From Leptodontidium sp. MPI-SDFR-AT-0119 (taxonomy: Eukaryota > Ascomycota > Leotiomycetes > Helotiales > Leptodontidiaceae), in NCBI GenBank assembly GCA_020726505.1, contig JAHLEZ010000030.1, positions 248,001 through 312,000 on the forward strand: a DNA stretch of 64,000 bases, read 5' to 3'. Shown here one piece after another: positions 36,907 to 51,501 of this stretch. The notes below the pieces were generated by a model. It made no database searches. It had not been told where the DNA came from and was given only the letters and a program-made list of their open reading frames with translations. The translations under genes were made by a program, and so were the position numbers. Every line of letters starts with the position of its first letter. Within the stretch, counting starts at the first letter, position 1.

Positions 36907-37155
36907 TGTGACGCTTGCCCTAGAAAGACGGCAATCACGTGTAACTGACGCCTCATATATCAACACAAGAGACATATGACGATACTAAGTATTAACTTAG
37001 AATCTACAATTACAGAGGAAAGAAGGTAAGGAAAGAAGAAGTCTATATATAAGAGGTCGGTATGCCTAGCACTATAGTAATCTCGGTACGTCCCGATCGG
37101 GTAATACTAAGTGGAGCTAGTAGAAATAAGGCTCTAGGCAACGACAGTCGTTACA
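36907..37155 (-). repeat. 3' LTR of gypsy G2
   Basis: 249 bp, adjacent to the polypurine tract. It differs from the right LTR by scattered transitions. Confidence 0.9.
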
Positions 37156-40100
37156 CTACCCCTCCCTCCGGAAAAAGCTCGTCCTCGAGCGTTAGTCTAT
37201 CTCCTTGTCACTATCGAGGTCGTCGTAGTCGTTAACACTATCTTCTTATACTTTAATCTATTCAAGTAGCTTAGTAGGGGGTCTTACTTACTCGGGGTGA
37301 CTAAGGTAGAAATCCCTGACTTTGTGCAGAGCGTACTTAAGGTTAAAAGCGTCGTACTAGTTTAAATTAACGTCTTAATTAAGTTAAGTAACACGGTAAG
37401 ATAGAGTCTTGCCCTTCTTGCGGCAGGCAAGTACTTCTTTTAGTTCTCACTCGTCGTCACCTGTAATGTTAATCGGCGGGGGGGCATCCTATACTTGGCC
37501 TAGTAAGGGGTCGTTGGGGTCTCGGCGAAGCTTACTAGCTAGAAAGACGTTGTGGACCTTTATACTCGCTAGTAACTCTAGGCGGTATGAGTGTCCTACC
37601 TTCTCGAGCACTCTAAATAGTCTATTAATTAACATATTTAACTTCTTAAATAGACAGAGTGTTTTGAAGTAACGTATGTCGAGCCAGACTAGGCTGTCTT
37701 TATTAAAGTCGACATCGCGGCGAGAGGCGTTATAGGACTTGGCTATCTTGGCTTAGGCCATAGTAAGGTTCGACTGAGCTATGTCTTATGCTTTCTTATG
37801 GCGTTGAGTATAGTTAATAGCTTATTAAGTGTTTAACTTATTAGCGGGGGTAACTGAGTCTAGTAAGTTAATTTTCTAGTCCTAATCCGTGCGTGGTATA
37901 TATTTATAGACTACCTTAAATGGAGAGAGTCCCCCTAGGGAATTATGTAGGAGGGACATCTGGGCGTAGTCTATGATAGGGAGGTACTTTGACTAGTTGT
38001 CTTAGTAGTACGTAACGAAAGGTCGGAGTCGTTTCTATAGGTATTAGTTGTACACTTTAGTCTGGCCGTTTGTTTATAAGTAGTTAGTAGCGGATAACTG
38101 TCTCTTAGTTCCAAGGATCTTACTAAGGGCGGTCCAAAACCTAGAGACAAATTGGGGGCCTTTATTAGAAGTGATAGTCAAGGGAGCGCTAAAGTAACGA
38201 TATATATAGTATATATATATATAATAGCTAGCTTCCGAGTATCTATTGTCTTTTAGTAAGGGATATTAATCACTTGTTTACTAAATCTATTAATAAAGAC
38301 AAGGACGTTATCGAATCTATGCTTATCTTTAGTAAAGAAGTAGTAGTCCACGGTAATATATTCTTATAGTCTAGACGGAATAGGGAGAGGATAAAGAAGT
38401 TTAGGCTTTTTATCCCGGGGTACTTGAATTCGTCAGTAAGTATAACAGTTACGGCAATACTACTGAACTATAGACGTGATTCCATACTACTAGTACTAAG
38501 AGGAGAGCATTTGGATCGTCTTCTTAACACCGGGGTGTATTATAGTGACTCAATTATAAACCTCTTAAATGAGGAAAGTCCGGAAGTGATCGACATTAGG
38601 GACTAAGAGGCAGCCGTCGTAAAGTAAAAGGTCACCCTTTAGGCTGAGTTTACCTGAAGAGTCTAATACAACTTATTTACGTAGAGCTTGTAAGGAAGGA
38701 GTAGTACGATTAGCTTTTAGGATTTACTATACGACGGAGAATATTAATGTGAAGGCAGCGAGCTTAACGTCGGCCACTAGCGCGTTAGCGTCGTTAGGCG
38801 GCCGCAACTCTATAAATAACAAGTTAAGGTTAACTTAGTCTTAGTGTAAGAGTTATTAAAGGCGTTGAGTCTTCTTCGTAGAGTTCTATTAATTTAACTC
38901 ATTTAACTTGCGGGAAAGCGCGTCTACTAAGGGGTTATAGATTCCAGGGCGGTACGTGATTATAAAATTATAGTCCGCTAGAAGCTTTACTTATTGTGCT
39001 TACTTAGTATTTAACTATTTAGAGGTTATAAAGTACTTTAAGGCCTTATAGTCTATCACGACACAGACTTAGTAGGGGGCTTCTACTAACTCAGCACACT
39101 AGTACCTAAAGGATTTAATAATAGCTAGTATTTCTTTATTGTGTACTACGTAATTGAGTTTAGTAAGTAATATAGTCTTTGAAAAGAAAGTAACGGGGAA
39201 CTAGTCGTCGCCGTATTATTAAGAAAGGACTCCGGCTATAATACTATTACTAGCATCCGTCTCTAAGAGGCAGGGTAAATCCTGTCGGTAATGTCTTAAG
39301 AGAGGTGTAGACGTAAGAGTGTATTTTAGGAGGTCGAAGGCGTCTTTGTATTTTATAATAAAGCGGAAGGGGACGTTGTTTTTAATTAATTAAATAAGAG
39401 GTTTTGTTATAATACTATAGTCGCGGATAAATCTCTAGTAAAAGTTATAAAAACTAAAGAAAGACTACACACCTTTAATAAAGTTAAAGTAAGTCTACTC
39501 ACGAATAATAGAGACCTTCTCGGGATTAACTTCTAAGCTAGAAGTTAATATAATAAATCTTAAGTACTTAGTTTACGTTACTCTAAACTTATATTTCTTT
39601 AAGTCGGCTTATAACCTAGTGTCGTGTAAGTATTAAAGCACTTTTTTAACGTGAAGCTAGTGTTACAAGGGATCCTTAAAGTATATAAGAATATTGTCTA
39701 AGTACACTATATAGAAATCATTAAAGTAATCGAAGAGAATATCGTTTATATAGTACTAGTAAGTAGTAAGGCCATTAATTAGGCCAAAGGAAAGAACTTT
39801 ACACTTATATACGCTGTACCTCGTGTGAAAGGTAATGTACTCCTCTGAAGTTAAGTCTATTCGGATTCAGTGAAAGGCTTAACGAATATCTAGTTTAGTG
39901 AAGATACAAGCATTAGTTATACGAGCTAAGGTCTTATTAATTAGAGGTAAGGGGTATCAGTCCTTCTGAGTGAGGGAATTTAGTACTCGGAAATTAATAC
40001 ATAACCGCAGGGAGCTATTCGGCTTCTTAATAAAGAGAATAAGGGCAGCGAATAGTACTTGAGACAGCTTAATAAATCCTTTGTCTAAGTTATCTGTAAT

Positions 40101-43100
40101 ATATTCCTTAATAGCCTCAAGTTCTTTAGTCGACATTTTATATAATAGCGAATACTTAAGTGCTTTTTCACCCTCTCCTTTTAGCTTAATTTTGTAATCG
40201 TACGAGCGATAAGGGGGGAGAATATCACTTTTTACTTTAGAGAATACGTGAGTCTAATTAGTGTATTCTAAGGGAATTATTAGCTTAGTGTTTAGCTCTT
40301 AAATAGAGAGTGCAAACTATATGGCTAACTAGCGATAGTGAGTGAGTTCGACAGTTAGAGCTAATATAGTAACGGCTTTCTCTCGCTTTTAGTTTCTTTA
40401 ATTAATTAGAGTATTAATCTCTTAAAGAGTTATTACGAATATCTTATTTCTAGACTTCCGTTTCATTAATATATAGAACGCTGCGGCGCTAATCGAGAAG
40501 ATCTTAATAATTAAACGTTAACGAGCTTTCCCACGTCACTTTATAATTAGTAACTTATCTCGTGGTTAAGGAGAATAAGTTAGGGAAGAAAGAGCTTTTG
40601 TAGTTAAATCGTATACGAGAGAGAGTTATATTTATATCTTCTGAAGTGAATTAACGTAGTCCTTAGTATATATTCTACGCGTAGAAGGAGCGAATTAAGG
40701 AGAGTCAGTCTAGTCTCGGGGGTATAATAGCTTAGCGGTTCTCTTCTCCGGCTTAGTAACTTCTATTTAGGCCAGTTTAATTAGGATGTATATATTAGTT
40801 AGTCGTAGGGACGGTTATATATGTTAACTAAGCTAGTTATTTAATATACTTCTTAGCTAAGGTAAGGAACCGTTAATAGCGGAGTGCGCGCGCTTTTTAG
40901 GCTTTATTATAGGTCACACTTGTTAATGCGAGAGCTCTGTGGTATATAAAGTATTAATAATAAAAGTAAGTTTAACAGTAGTACTAATATCGGGGATTAG
41001 TTAGGGGCGATACTATACACTTAAAAGGCGCGGATCTAAGTATTTCTAACTCTTAGAGGTTAATATAAAATTCATTATTAGCGTAACTTCTCTAATTAAC
41101 ACAATGGCGCGGCTACTTTTAGAGGTTATTATATGTTTCGAAACGAAGTATTTATTAGAAAGTGTAATAAGAGAAGAGAGTAAGGAATGCGTAGGGGGTT
41201 TTATACTTAAAATAGAAAGGAAAGAAGAAGTAGACGAAGTGCTAGGTGTTAAAGAGACAGGGGGGTGAATTTCTTTTACTAGCGCCGTGGGCTCGATTCC
41301 GAGGGAGTATAAATTCTCGACTCTACACTTCTAGCACGACTATAGCCGGTTTCTTTAATCTTTCTTTTTACGACCTACGGTAGTTCTGTGGTTAGAGATT
41401 AACTGTAAGTGTAAGCTTGACAATTGTGTATCCGTAGAATTGGCATTTTTAGTATCTAATATAATTCGATTATATTGCGTGGGATATTAAGTTTAATTTT
41501 CTATTAATATAATCGTTAGTTTTCTAGACTTAATAATAGTCGAGGGATTGACAGTAATAGGTTCTAAGGTTATTAAGAAAGTAAGGGAGTAACTGGCGTG
41601 TATATCGAAATTTGACTTAGCGCGCCGACTAGAATTAACTATAGAATCGTCTTGTAGCGGGCTATTATAGTTACTATAACACGAAGTCGTAAATTCTGAG
41701 TAAATAGTAAGTCTAAATATTTTATAAGTCCTTACTTCGGCGGTTACTGATTTTAATAAAGTTTCTAAGGTATTTATACTTAGCGCGGGAGGTAGGGGTA
41801 AGTTAGCTGTCGAAGTCGACTTAATAAATTAGGTATTATAGTGGCTCTAAAATTCACGCAACTTAGCGTCTTTACGCTCGGCGTCGCGCTAGTGGCGTTA
41901 GTGAATCTTGTGTACACGTAAGTCTCGGACTTTAATTAGTTTACTATAACTTACTATTAAGGGGTAGTCTAATGGCTAGATGAGCCGTCGTTTAGTAGTA
42001 TTTAAGAGTACTTTGTAATACTTTAATTATAACCTTTTAATAATTACTTTATAGTTTCTTAAGTAAGTAATTAAGAAAGGAGTAAATAATTATAAACGCT
42101 TATTAACTATTAAATTCAACGTAGTATAATAGCTAATAGTCTAGCCAGTTCGACTATTAAATCCTTTAATAGGGACAAGTAAAAGTAGTAAGTGAATTAA
42201 AGGTTTTAAGAAGAAAGAAAGAGACTTTAAAAGAGAGTAATTAATAAAATAGTAACTGTTAACTCTAGAATTAAGAAGTGCGGGCAGCTTGTACGTAAGT
42301 TTATTCTTAAAGAGAGCGATACGGGTAGTGAGCGCTAGTCCGCTAAGAAGCTTCGTAAGGTCAAGATGTCGTATATCTCGTATTATACTTAAGAAGAAGC
42401 CTTTTCTTAGGCTAAGTCTTTTGCTCGTAGGGTAAGTTCCTCTACTAGTAAGTTGTCGTTATCGTTTGTAACTTAGCTATTAGACATAAGACCACCGTCG
42501 TCGGCGCTTACTTCTATTTCGTTAATACGCGAGGCATAGCCGCGACTAGGGGGTCTCTAGGAGAAATGCCGGGGGGCATTCGCTAGTGTTTAACTACGAG
42601 GTGTGTCGGCTCGTGTAGAAATTTGTTAACCTAGGGGTTGGCTAGTCTCTTGTCGCTAGGACGAAGAAGTAGTGGAAGCTTAGAGTGACTTTCCCGTGGT
42701 TCTTAAAGCGATATTAACTTAGGACTAGGGGTAGGAATTTATACTCGATGTTAAGGGGCTAAAGCGATTAACGTAGATGATACTCTCTACGATCTGTTCT
42801 TAGTCCTCAGCTTGGACTACTTCCACGTACTCTTCTAGAGTCTTAGCTCTCTAATACTTATGAAATAGTTACTTGCGTAGGCGGGATAGGAGCTTGTCCT
42901 GCAAGTCCATTTTGAGTATTAACTTATTAGTTACACTGCCTTAACTAGTAAGAATCCTAAACTATTAGTAAAAGTCCTAGAAGGTTTGTCTTATAAGTTT
43001 CATTTTTAACGCGGAGTAGAGGTTACACGCAGTTTATTACTTATGGGGGTTAGTTAAGAATTTAATTACCTAGTTAACTAAGTCGAGCGCATCTGTGATG

Positions 43101-43160
43101 TTTCTGTCGTCGTTGAACGTCGGGAATAAAAAGGAGGGCTCTAGGAACGTGTAAGTTATT

Positions 43161-43437
43161 TGTAAGGTGTTGAGTATCACGGTAGGCAAAGCTTATAGAA
43201 TTACGGTTCAGAAAATGTATTCAGAACTAATCTCTGGCCTCCTAAGAAGTCTAGAGGGGAAGCGTATATATAAAGGGGGTGTCCCGTGTAGGGCACTAAA
43301 GCACTGGCGTACGAGAACATACGCAATCGTGATATGCCCTACTACTATTTAAACAAATAGAGTTTATTATACCCTCACATCAGCATCGGTCCTTAGGCTC
43401 CTTAGCTTAAAGGAAACAAGTGCGCGTATATATAACA
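43161..43437 (-). repeat. 3' LTR of gypsy G3
   Basis: 277 bp, TGTAAGGTGTTGAG to ATATATAACA as written on plus. Confidence 0.9.
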
Positions 43438-46400
43438 ACTATTCCCTCTCCCCGTAGTAACGTCCGCGACACTAAAGATCCTAACTAATCGTTGTGATTT
43501 AGTACAAGCGTTCTAGAAGGTGACTACGCGGGAAGCAAGAACTAATCAGGGTACGATACACAATCGCATTACCGTCGGTGGGGCTGAGTACTCATTAGGT
43601 GATCAGGAACTAACAATTAAGTGCAGCCAATTATCGCGATATATACATCTAAATCACTACGCTAAGACCGCGACACTACACCGCCATTAGTCCGTTAGAC
43701 GTCGTCCGATAGCCCCATATATATTGGCGTGAAACCTGTCAGAATTTCGACTTAGTATCTAGAGATAGCTTCATAATTAATAGAAGAAGTTTGTTTTTAG
43801 TTAAAGAACTCTAGTGTAGCTATACTAGATTTCCCACACTCGTAGAATGCGTAAATATGTGTAGAGAGTTAATTCGACTTTAGCTAGGCGGCGAGGAAGG
43901 TACTCCTTAGTGGCGCGTTCGTGGCTAACTAATAAGTAAATGTGGTATAAACAGTATAAATAAGTGTTTAGTGATTGCGGCTCTGCGCCCTCGCTGGGGA
44001 CGTATATATATAGCGCGTCCTAGTCACAACAATAACTCTTCTTTAGCTCCCCTATATTATATAACTGCCCTAGTGCCTCTGCCTCTCTTAATAAATCATT
44101 TAATTATCCTCGTTCACACTATTATTATTATAAACTTCACTCGTCTTATTAAGAACATTACCTCCGACGACTTAGTGAACTAGCTTTAGCGCGGTTCTTG
44201 TGGCTAGTGTTTTAAAGTAATACTAATCGATCTAACTATCTGCTATATTAATGAGGAAAGTAAGAAGAATTACGATCGTTGCTCCGCTGCGAAGAACGCT
44301 TATATCTTAGTACGTACTTACTCTTGTAAGCTTTTACTAATAATAACGCGTTTTAACTTAGCGGAGGTAAACTATATACTAACTACAAGGTAAACAAATT
44401 CCGCGTGCCCTTTACAAGGATATTCGTATTATAAAGAACCTTGCCCTAGATTTCTAGATTTAGCTCTAGGACAACTAGTAGCTTCCCTTTAATAACTCTA
44501 CGAATAATATTAACTTTCTAGTCCCTGAGGGTATTTAAAACTTTTCTACTTGGCTCTTAGAGTATAATATAACCGACTCCTCCTCGCGTGTTACCCTTAA
44601 GCCTAATAAGAAGGATTCTAATTAAGTTTCCCCTCTAGAAGGTGCTCCTAAAGTAAGTCCTATTCCCCTAGCGATTCGCCGGTAGTATACTAATAAAGTC
44701 TTAGGAATTCCGCAAGTTCTATAAGGGAATAATACGCTTAATTAGTAATATAACTAAGTTTAAGAACGCGTATACTACTACTTCCACCTCTGAGTCTGAC
44801 TAGATCCTGTATAGACTACTAAAGGAACTCGTGGTGGAGATTCGGATGTGCCGCGAAGTTATAATAGCTATAATAAGTTATCTGTAACCTCCTCGTAGCT
44901 AATATATACTAATACTATATTAGGGTGGCATTGCTTCTAATAACACGACTGGAGCTATCTTAGGAGATATTCTATAGTACTTTATTACTTAGTAGCGCTT
45001 ACGGGTCGGGTTTAGTTTACTTTAGAGTTTTCGGGGGGTTTTTTAATAATTTGTTTTTGTAGAGTAAATACCTTATGCCTTAAGTACTTTGCGATAGCGT
45101 TGCGCTGTTACTTCGCAACTAAAATAAAACTTTTCTTTGCCTTCTATATTATTAATTATATATTGTGACATTCTTATTCCTTGCGATTTTATTATACTTC
45201 TTATACTATTGCCGAGTCTGTACTAAAAGCCTTAATAAAACCCTAGAAAACCTTCATAGGAAAATACAGGGAAAGAGTGTCTTTATTTATAGGCGGCGGT
45301 GTTTTCTTAGCCTCTCGACCTTACGTCAAGGTTTGCTAGATTTCCCCGTAAGTTGCCTAGAGGTTTTGCGCCTCTTTATAACTAACATTTGACTTTCTAA
45401 CTTATAGTTTTTGTTATATACGTCTAGGGTTTCCTTAGTATTCTCTAAATTTGAGTATACTAGGAGCTAAGTATTATAATCTTCTGGAAAGTCCTTCTAT
45501 TTAATTAAGTATTACTTAGTTTTGCTTCTTCTAATTTACTTATGCGTAAGGATACTTTCGACTTCTTACTCTTATAAGTCGTCTTTATCGCTTAGTTCTA
45601 GAAGCTCCCTGAGGGGGAAACTCCTTAGTTCGTTATTAACTCGCGCTATATATTTTTTTTAGTAATGAGACGTGAAATATTAAATATAGTCTTTTATATA
45701 AGCTTAGTAACTTTAGGGTATACGCTGTATCACTTACGTATTTAATAATCTAGAATAAACTAATGTATTTTAGTGACAGCTTTTTAGTCTTTAACTGTAT
45801 GTTTTTAGTGTTTAATATTACTTATTATTTAATTTAGAAGTACTTCTCTAAGTGTCGAGCATTGTAATATACTTCCCGACTCTATTACGCACGACTCTAG
45901 GTTTCCGCAAGTTCAGCCCTTTATTCGTTTAGTAACTTTATTCTATCTCGAGTAGCTAGTACATCTCTTCCCTAAATCCTGTCCTCAGGGTTCTATGGCA
46001 TTACCGGTTTATAACCGTAACATACATAAAAAGGAGTTGTCTACAGGGATTAATATAAAGAATTATTATACGTAAACTCCGCGAATAATAGTTTAGTTGC
46101 CTAATTCTTCTAGGATATCCCGCAAAAGACGCAGAGGTACATCTCTAGATTTTAATTCTAACGTTTTATTTAGCCATCGGTTTGCGGATAGTAAGTAAAG
46201 CTCAGTCTTTACTTTATATATATATAAAAGTAAAGTATAGACTAGAATTTACTAGTAAACACTATACTTCTATTGGATACGATACCCTAGGATATACTAA
46301 AGAGGGAAAACACCCTCTTAAAGAGTAGTTCCGCAAGTTCGGGAGTATTAATCGTTTTACGGTATACTAAGTACCGGGCTATCTTCGAATATCAATTAAT

Positions 46401-49400
46401 AACTACTAATATATAATCAAGATTTAAGCTACTATATAAGTCTTTATAAGGCGGTAACCCTGTAATAAAATCCATTGAAATCTCGGACTAAGGCCGCGAA
46501 GGCCTCAGGAGACTTACTAAAAGTCTATACAGTATATGTTATTTCGATTTGATCCTTTAATAAATATCACATTCTTTAAAATATATTCTAATATCGTCTT
46601 CCATTTTCTCCTAAAAGTAGGTTCTATAGAGAAGCTACGAGGTCTTCGTAACACTGTAATGCCCGACTAATAGGTTATTATAATAAAGTTTTATAATTTC
46701 TATTCTTAATACTGGATTATTTGGAATATAGAATCGATTATCTCATCGGAGAAGCCCTAATACGTCTAGATTCCACCGATTATCTTATTAAGACTTATAT
46801 TTGCCCACTGTATTTACTATATTTCTATAGCTTTCATTGTTACGCTAAGCGAAGATAATTAAGTCCCGTAGCGATTTTATTATTAAGGCTAAAGTAGTCT
46901 ATCTTCTTATTATTACTCTTATCTATAATATTAAGATCAAATGTTTGCAACTATTAATCCCTGCGATAGGCGGCCAGCCTTCGCTCCTCATATATAATAA
47001 TGTCTCTACAGATAAAGGCATCACCTTAAGGACGTTGTCCAAAGGACTAGGTTTTATATACCTAGCTTCTAGAATTCTCTTTTAAGTCGCCTGTACTAGT
47101 TCTATTAGCACCGGGTTCGGCCTTCTATCGGCAGGATCTCTAATAATAATAGACATATGTCTTATTATTATTTTATAATCCCTGTCTAAGAATACTTTAG
47201 TATTGGCTCCTTAACTACGTAAAGCACTCGCAAAAGCTCCTTTTAGTTTATTCTAAAATGTTAGTAGCCAAGTGATATTAGTAGGGCCTTTAGATTCCTG
47301 ATAATTTAGTCTCTTATTAAGTCTATCTGTGGGGTTTGCGGCCCCCTTACGGTAATAGATTTTAAAGTTATAAGTAGTAAGATATATTACTTACTGTGCT
47401 TATTGACTCTTTAAATACTTTGCTGTTATAAAGTAGCGGAGGTTATTATAATCTATAAGTACTTTAATAATGTGTAGACTACTCTTAAGGTAATGTCTCT
47501 ACTTCTTGAAACACTCTATAATAGCTAGTAGCTCTCTATTGTAGGTAGTATAGTTCCGCTCAGCACTAGTCATTTTACGAGACTAATACGCCACAGGCTT
47601 CTAGTGTTACCTAGATCCTTCTAATAAAGTATTAGCTTACTAGGAGATAACACTAGCGATTGCAAACCTAAATACATCGATTTTAAGCCGTATGCGCTTC
47701 GTAAAGTCAAAGTGTATTATAACTAATATACTAGTAAAAGCTATTTTCAAATCAATAAAGCTTTTCCTAGTTATATTAGAGAATATAAAGGGTCCTTTCT
47801 TGACTCCGTTCTCTATGCCCTAGAGAGCCCCCGTTAAGCCTACGGCTATCTTAGAGTACCTTAGTACAAATCTATAATAGAAATTCATAAAGCTTAGAAA
47901 AACTTAAATATCTTTATAAGACTCTAGTTCTAGCTATTCTTGAATAGAATGGATCCGCTTAGGGTCCGCCCAAATCCTGGAAGGTCTAACTTTGAACCCT
48001 AAGAACTCGACCTTATTTACCTTAAACTCGCATTTGTTAAGTTTAATAAAAAGCTTATACTTACGTAGGCGTTCGAAGACGGCCTGAATATACTCACGAT
48101 GTTCCTTCTTATTCTTAGAATAAATAAGGATATTATTAAGGTAGACTACTACGAAATAGTCAATTAGCCCCGCTAACGCTTCGTTAATATACGCCTAAAA
48201 CGTAACTAAAGCGTTAGATAGCCTAAAAGGCATTACTAAATATTTAAAATATTTATATCTTGTGCGGAAGGCTATTTTCTATTCGTGTCCTTCTTTGATC
48301 TTAATACGGTAGTATATATCCCTCAAGTCTAGCGCCGTAAAGACTACGGCTCCGCCGAGCCGATCTAACGTCTCATCGACTAGTAGAAGAGGGTGGCGGT
48401 TTTTAATTGTTACTTTATTTAATTCACGATAATTTATACATAACCGCAAGCTTCTATTCTTCTTTAGTATAAATAATATTAGCGCACTTACGGGACTCTT
48501 AGATAGTTAAATCTACCCCTTTTGTAATACTATAGTTAGATATTCCCGAAGCGCGGCGAGTTGTAGCTCGAAGAGGTTATAAAGGGGGCCGTACGGAGGT
48601 AGTACTTCGGTGTTAATCACATGTTCAAATTCGACTTATTCTTTAAGGAGGGCAGTCAGCGGATTGTCGTCGTATATATCTACTAAATCTACGAGTTAAT
48701 CTAGTAACTGTATTAGCTTAGGATCTTTAATCTATAACGCCAGCACCTACGACGGGTCTCCGCTGGCGATACACAAACGAATATCCTACGATTGCCTCAA
48801 ACATCTACAAGATCCCTATTGTCTTAGGCAATCGTATTCGGATTGGGATAAGAACATAATATATAATACCGTTTTAAGGTCGGTATTAAGGGCCTTAATA
48901 AACTCATTTACTGCCACGATCTGGATTTTATCTTAAGTCAGGGCGTAGGCTTACTTCTTAAGTTTCTAGTCGTAGTACCCGGCTCCCTTGTGTTCTAGGA
49001 ACTCTATTCTAAGAACTAAGTTATACCCTAAATCTTTGTAACTATAGAATCTTTCTTGAAAAGTTCTCGAGATCCCACGGTCGTCTTGTATACTCATATT
49101 AAGGTCATAGGCGTTAGTTACCCGGAAGCAGTGCTTATTAAAGATCACGAACTCTTAATTATATTTAAATAAAGGGAGAAACCATAATTTTTTAATATTA
49201 TACTTATTAAGAAAGTTATAATCTAAGCCACTATCTATTAAATTATTCAGTGACGCTTGCGTATCCGTCTCGGGCTACTCTAGACCTACCACGATATGTA
49301 GGCGTCTTAGAACATCCCCCTAGCCTTCGACGCTTAAGACTTAATATTGCCTTTTCCCGTATCTTTACCGGAGTTAGAGGGCTTCTATTCCCTAGAGCGT

Positions 49401-51219
49401 ATAGTAGCGTACACCTTCCGTTCATTCTAAAGGTTTTTCTTTGTTATCTCAAAACGTTCCTTAGCTTTAATAACTTAAGGATTGTTTTGCGCCCACTTTG
49501 CGAACTTAAGACACTTGCGGTCCCCAGACTAATAGCCTTCTTGTCTATAAGAGTAGCAAGTAGTATTGCCTTTACTACTCTTTTCTCTATTCCTATTACT
49601 ATACTTTAATCAGGAGGAGTTCGAGGAAGCTCCGCTAGTTACACGCTTTTTATTACTATACCTAGATTACTCTTCGCGGTGTCTTTTGTGACTGCCGCCA
49701 GTATTATTACTACCTTGCTTACTTCTGTTATTATTATTCCCCGCCTTCAGCGAGTGTGAGTTTACTCCCTAAGTCCTCTTAATAAAGGACTTAGTATTAC
49801 TCACTAGCTTTTTCTACTATTAGAAGATTCTAGGCGGATTTACGAATACGTAGGAGTTAATCTACGTAGCCGTTACGGCGTGCGTGATTACTTCGCGAAG
49901 GTTAGTAATAATATCTTTATTAGTCATTTTACTATTACGATCCTTAATCAAAGTAATAAATCGTCAGCACATAGCCTACATAAACTCGCCTTGTTATTGA
50001 CGAAATCGCTTAATGTTTTTCGTTACTTCTATACTTCAGGTCTCCTTAAAAGTATAAGCCCCTTTAAGAACTCGATGAAGTGGTTCTAAACAAGCGGAAT
50101 TCCTTTGGGTCTACTTATAGTTTACTTCGTATTACCTTAATAGGTTAATAGATCGCCCTTTATATTTGCTACTACGACGCGCACTTGATTAATATACGTA
50201 TTATAGCTATATAAGCAAGCTTTAAAGATCTCTTCCTAAGTATTCTTTTAATTACATAGGCTTTCAAAACTCTCCCCCTTATATTTTTTAGGGATCGTAA
50301 TTACAAGGCATTTTTCACGATCACGCTCATCTTTCGCCTAGCTTATGTTATGTTCTAGTAAGATGTACGCATCAGGGTCTAAGTAAATAAGTAACATCGT
50401 ACTAAGCCTATAAGCTACGTTATTTGCCGTAAGCAAAGCGGCGGCTGCCTAGGGGTTAACCGAGGGAAGGGGAAACTCAGGCTCTACAACACTTCGACGT
50501 GAGGTCGGGTATTATAAACCTAGTATATTAGTCCCTATTACTAGGTTACAACTACGCTCCACTAGAGGCACATTATTATCCCTGATTAAGGACGCTACTA
50601 TAAAGTCTAATATCGCGTTATAAGTTCGCAGAAGACTTACTTTGACAGCTCGACGCTCTACTAGTATATCCGTATTAGCGACGGACACGGCCCGAAGGCG
50701 GCGAAGCCTAGTAGCACTATTCTCATAATAGGCCAGCCTAGCCTTCGCGCGCGCGTCTTACGCCTTAGATTTAACTAGTAAACGCATCTGCTCTTCGAGC
50801 TCGCGTTACTTCTAATTAATCTGTTCTTCAGTAGGGATGCCCATAACCGCAAGGTCAGAATTAGTATCAGGAATTAAGAAGACTATATTATCTGTCACGT
50901 AATTAGACATATCTAGGTCCTCTTTAGTAAAGGCACGACCTTTACTTTTCTCTTCGCGAGTAAAGGCAAGTTAATTATAAGTATAAGATGATTCTCTATT
51001 ACCTTTATTATGAGGGCCTAGGGCTATTTCGCCGTCAAATATACCCTTAGTGTTCTTAATAAGAGGGGAATTATTAGATTCTACTATTAGATATAATGTG
51101 TTACGAGCTACACCGCCTGAGCGAGTGTTACCTGAAGGTCTAGCGCTGCCGGACATAATAAACAAAGAACTGTTACTCTACTTCTTCGTACTACTTCCTT
51201 ATAGGCAGAGAGATTAGCT

Positions 51220-51496
51220 TATAAAGTATTAAGTATCACGATAGGTAAAGCTTATAGAATTACGGTTCAGAAAATATATTCAAAACTAATCTCTAGCCTC
51301 CTAAGAAGTCTAGAGGGGAAGCGTATATATAGAGGGGGTGTCCCGTGCGGGGCACTAAAGCACTGGCGTGCGAGGACATACGTAGTCGTGATATGCCCTA
51401 CTACTATTTAAACAAATAGAGTTTATTGCACCCCCGCATCAGCATCGGTCCTCAGGCTCCTTGGCTCAAAGGAAACAAGTGCGCGTACATATGACA
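51220..51496 (-). repeat. 5' LTR of gypsy G3
   Basis: 277 bp, TATAAAGTATTAAG to ACATATGACA as written on plus. It is followed leftward by the leader and gag of G3. Confidence 0.9.
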
Positions 51497-51501
51497 TTAT
51501 T

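Larger units (their letters stand above)
43161..51496 (-). mobile_element. Gypsy retrotransposon G3 (minus strand), nested in G2
   Basis: LTRs 43161-43437 and 51220-51496, 277 bp each, with exact target duplication TTATT (43156-43160 and 51497-51501). A minus-strand polypurine tract (GGGGAGAGGGAATAGT) abuts the left LTR. Gag starts near 51157 (MSGSARPSGNTRSGG), with a Cys-containing region near 49.5 kb; retropepsin region about 48.95-49.35 kb (DLGYNLVL); reverse transcriptase about 47.9-48.6 kb (LFILKKNRSLRLCINYRELN; VFTALDLRDIYYRIK; active site YLNN near 48121-48160); integrase about 46.3-46.5 kb (MDFITGLPPYKD; LDYILVVIN-stop-YSKIARY). RT Asp to Asn and TAG stops show it is inactive. Length 8,336 bp. 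Confidence 0.85.

Noticed and set aside
49250..49609. 119-codon plus-strand frame
   Set aside because: Antisense of gypsy G3 gag/protease sequence, with no motif of its own.
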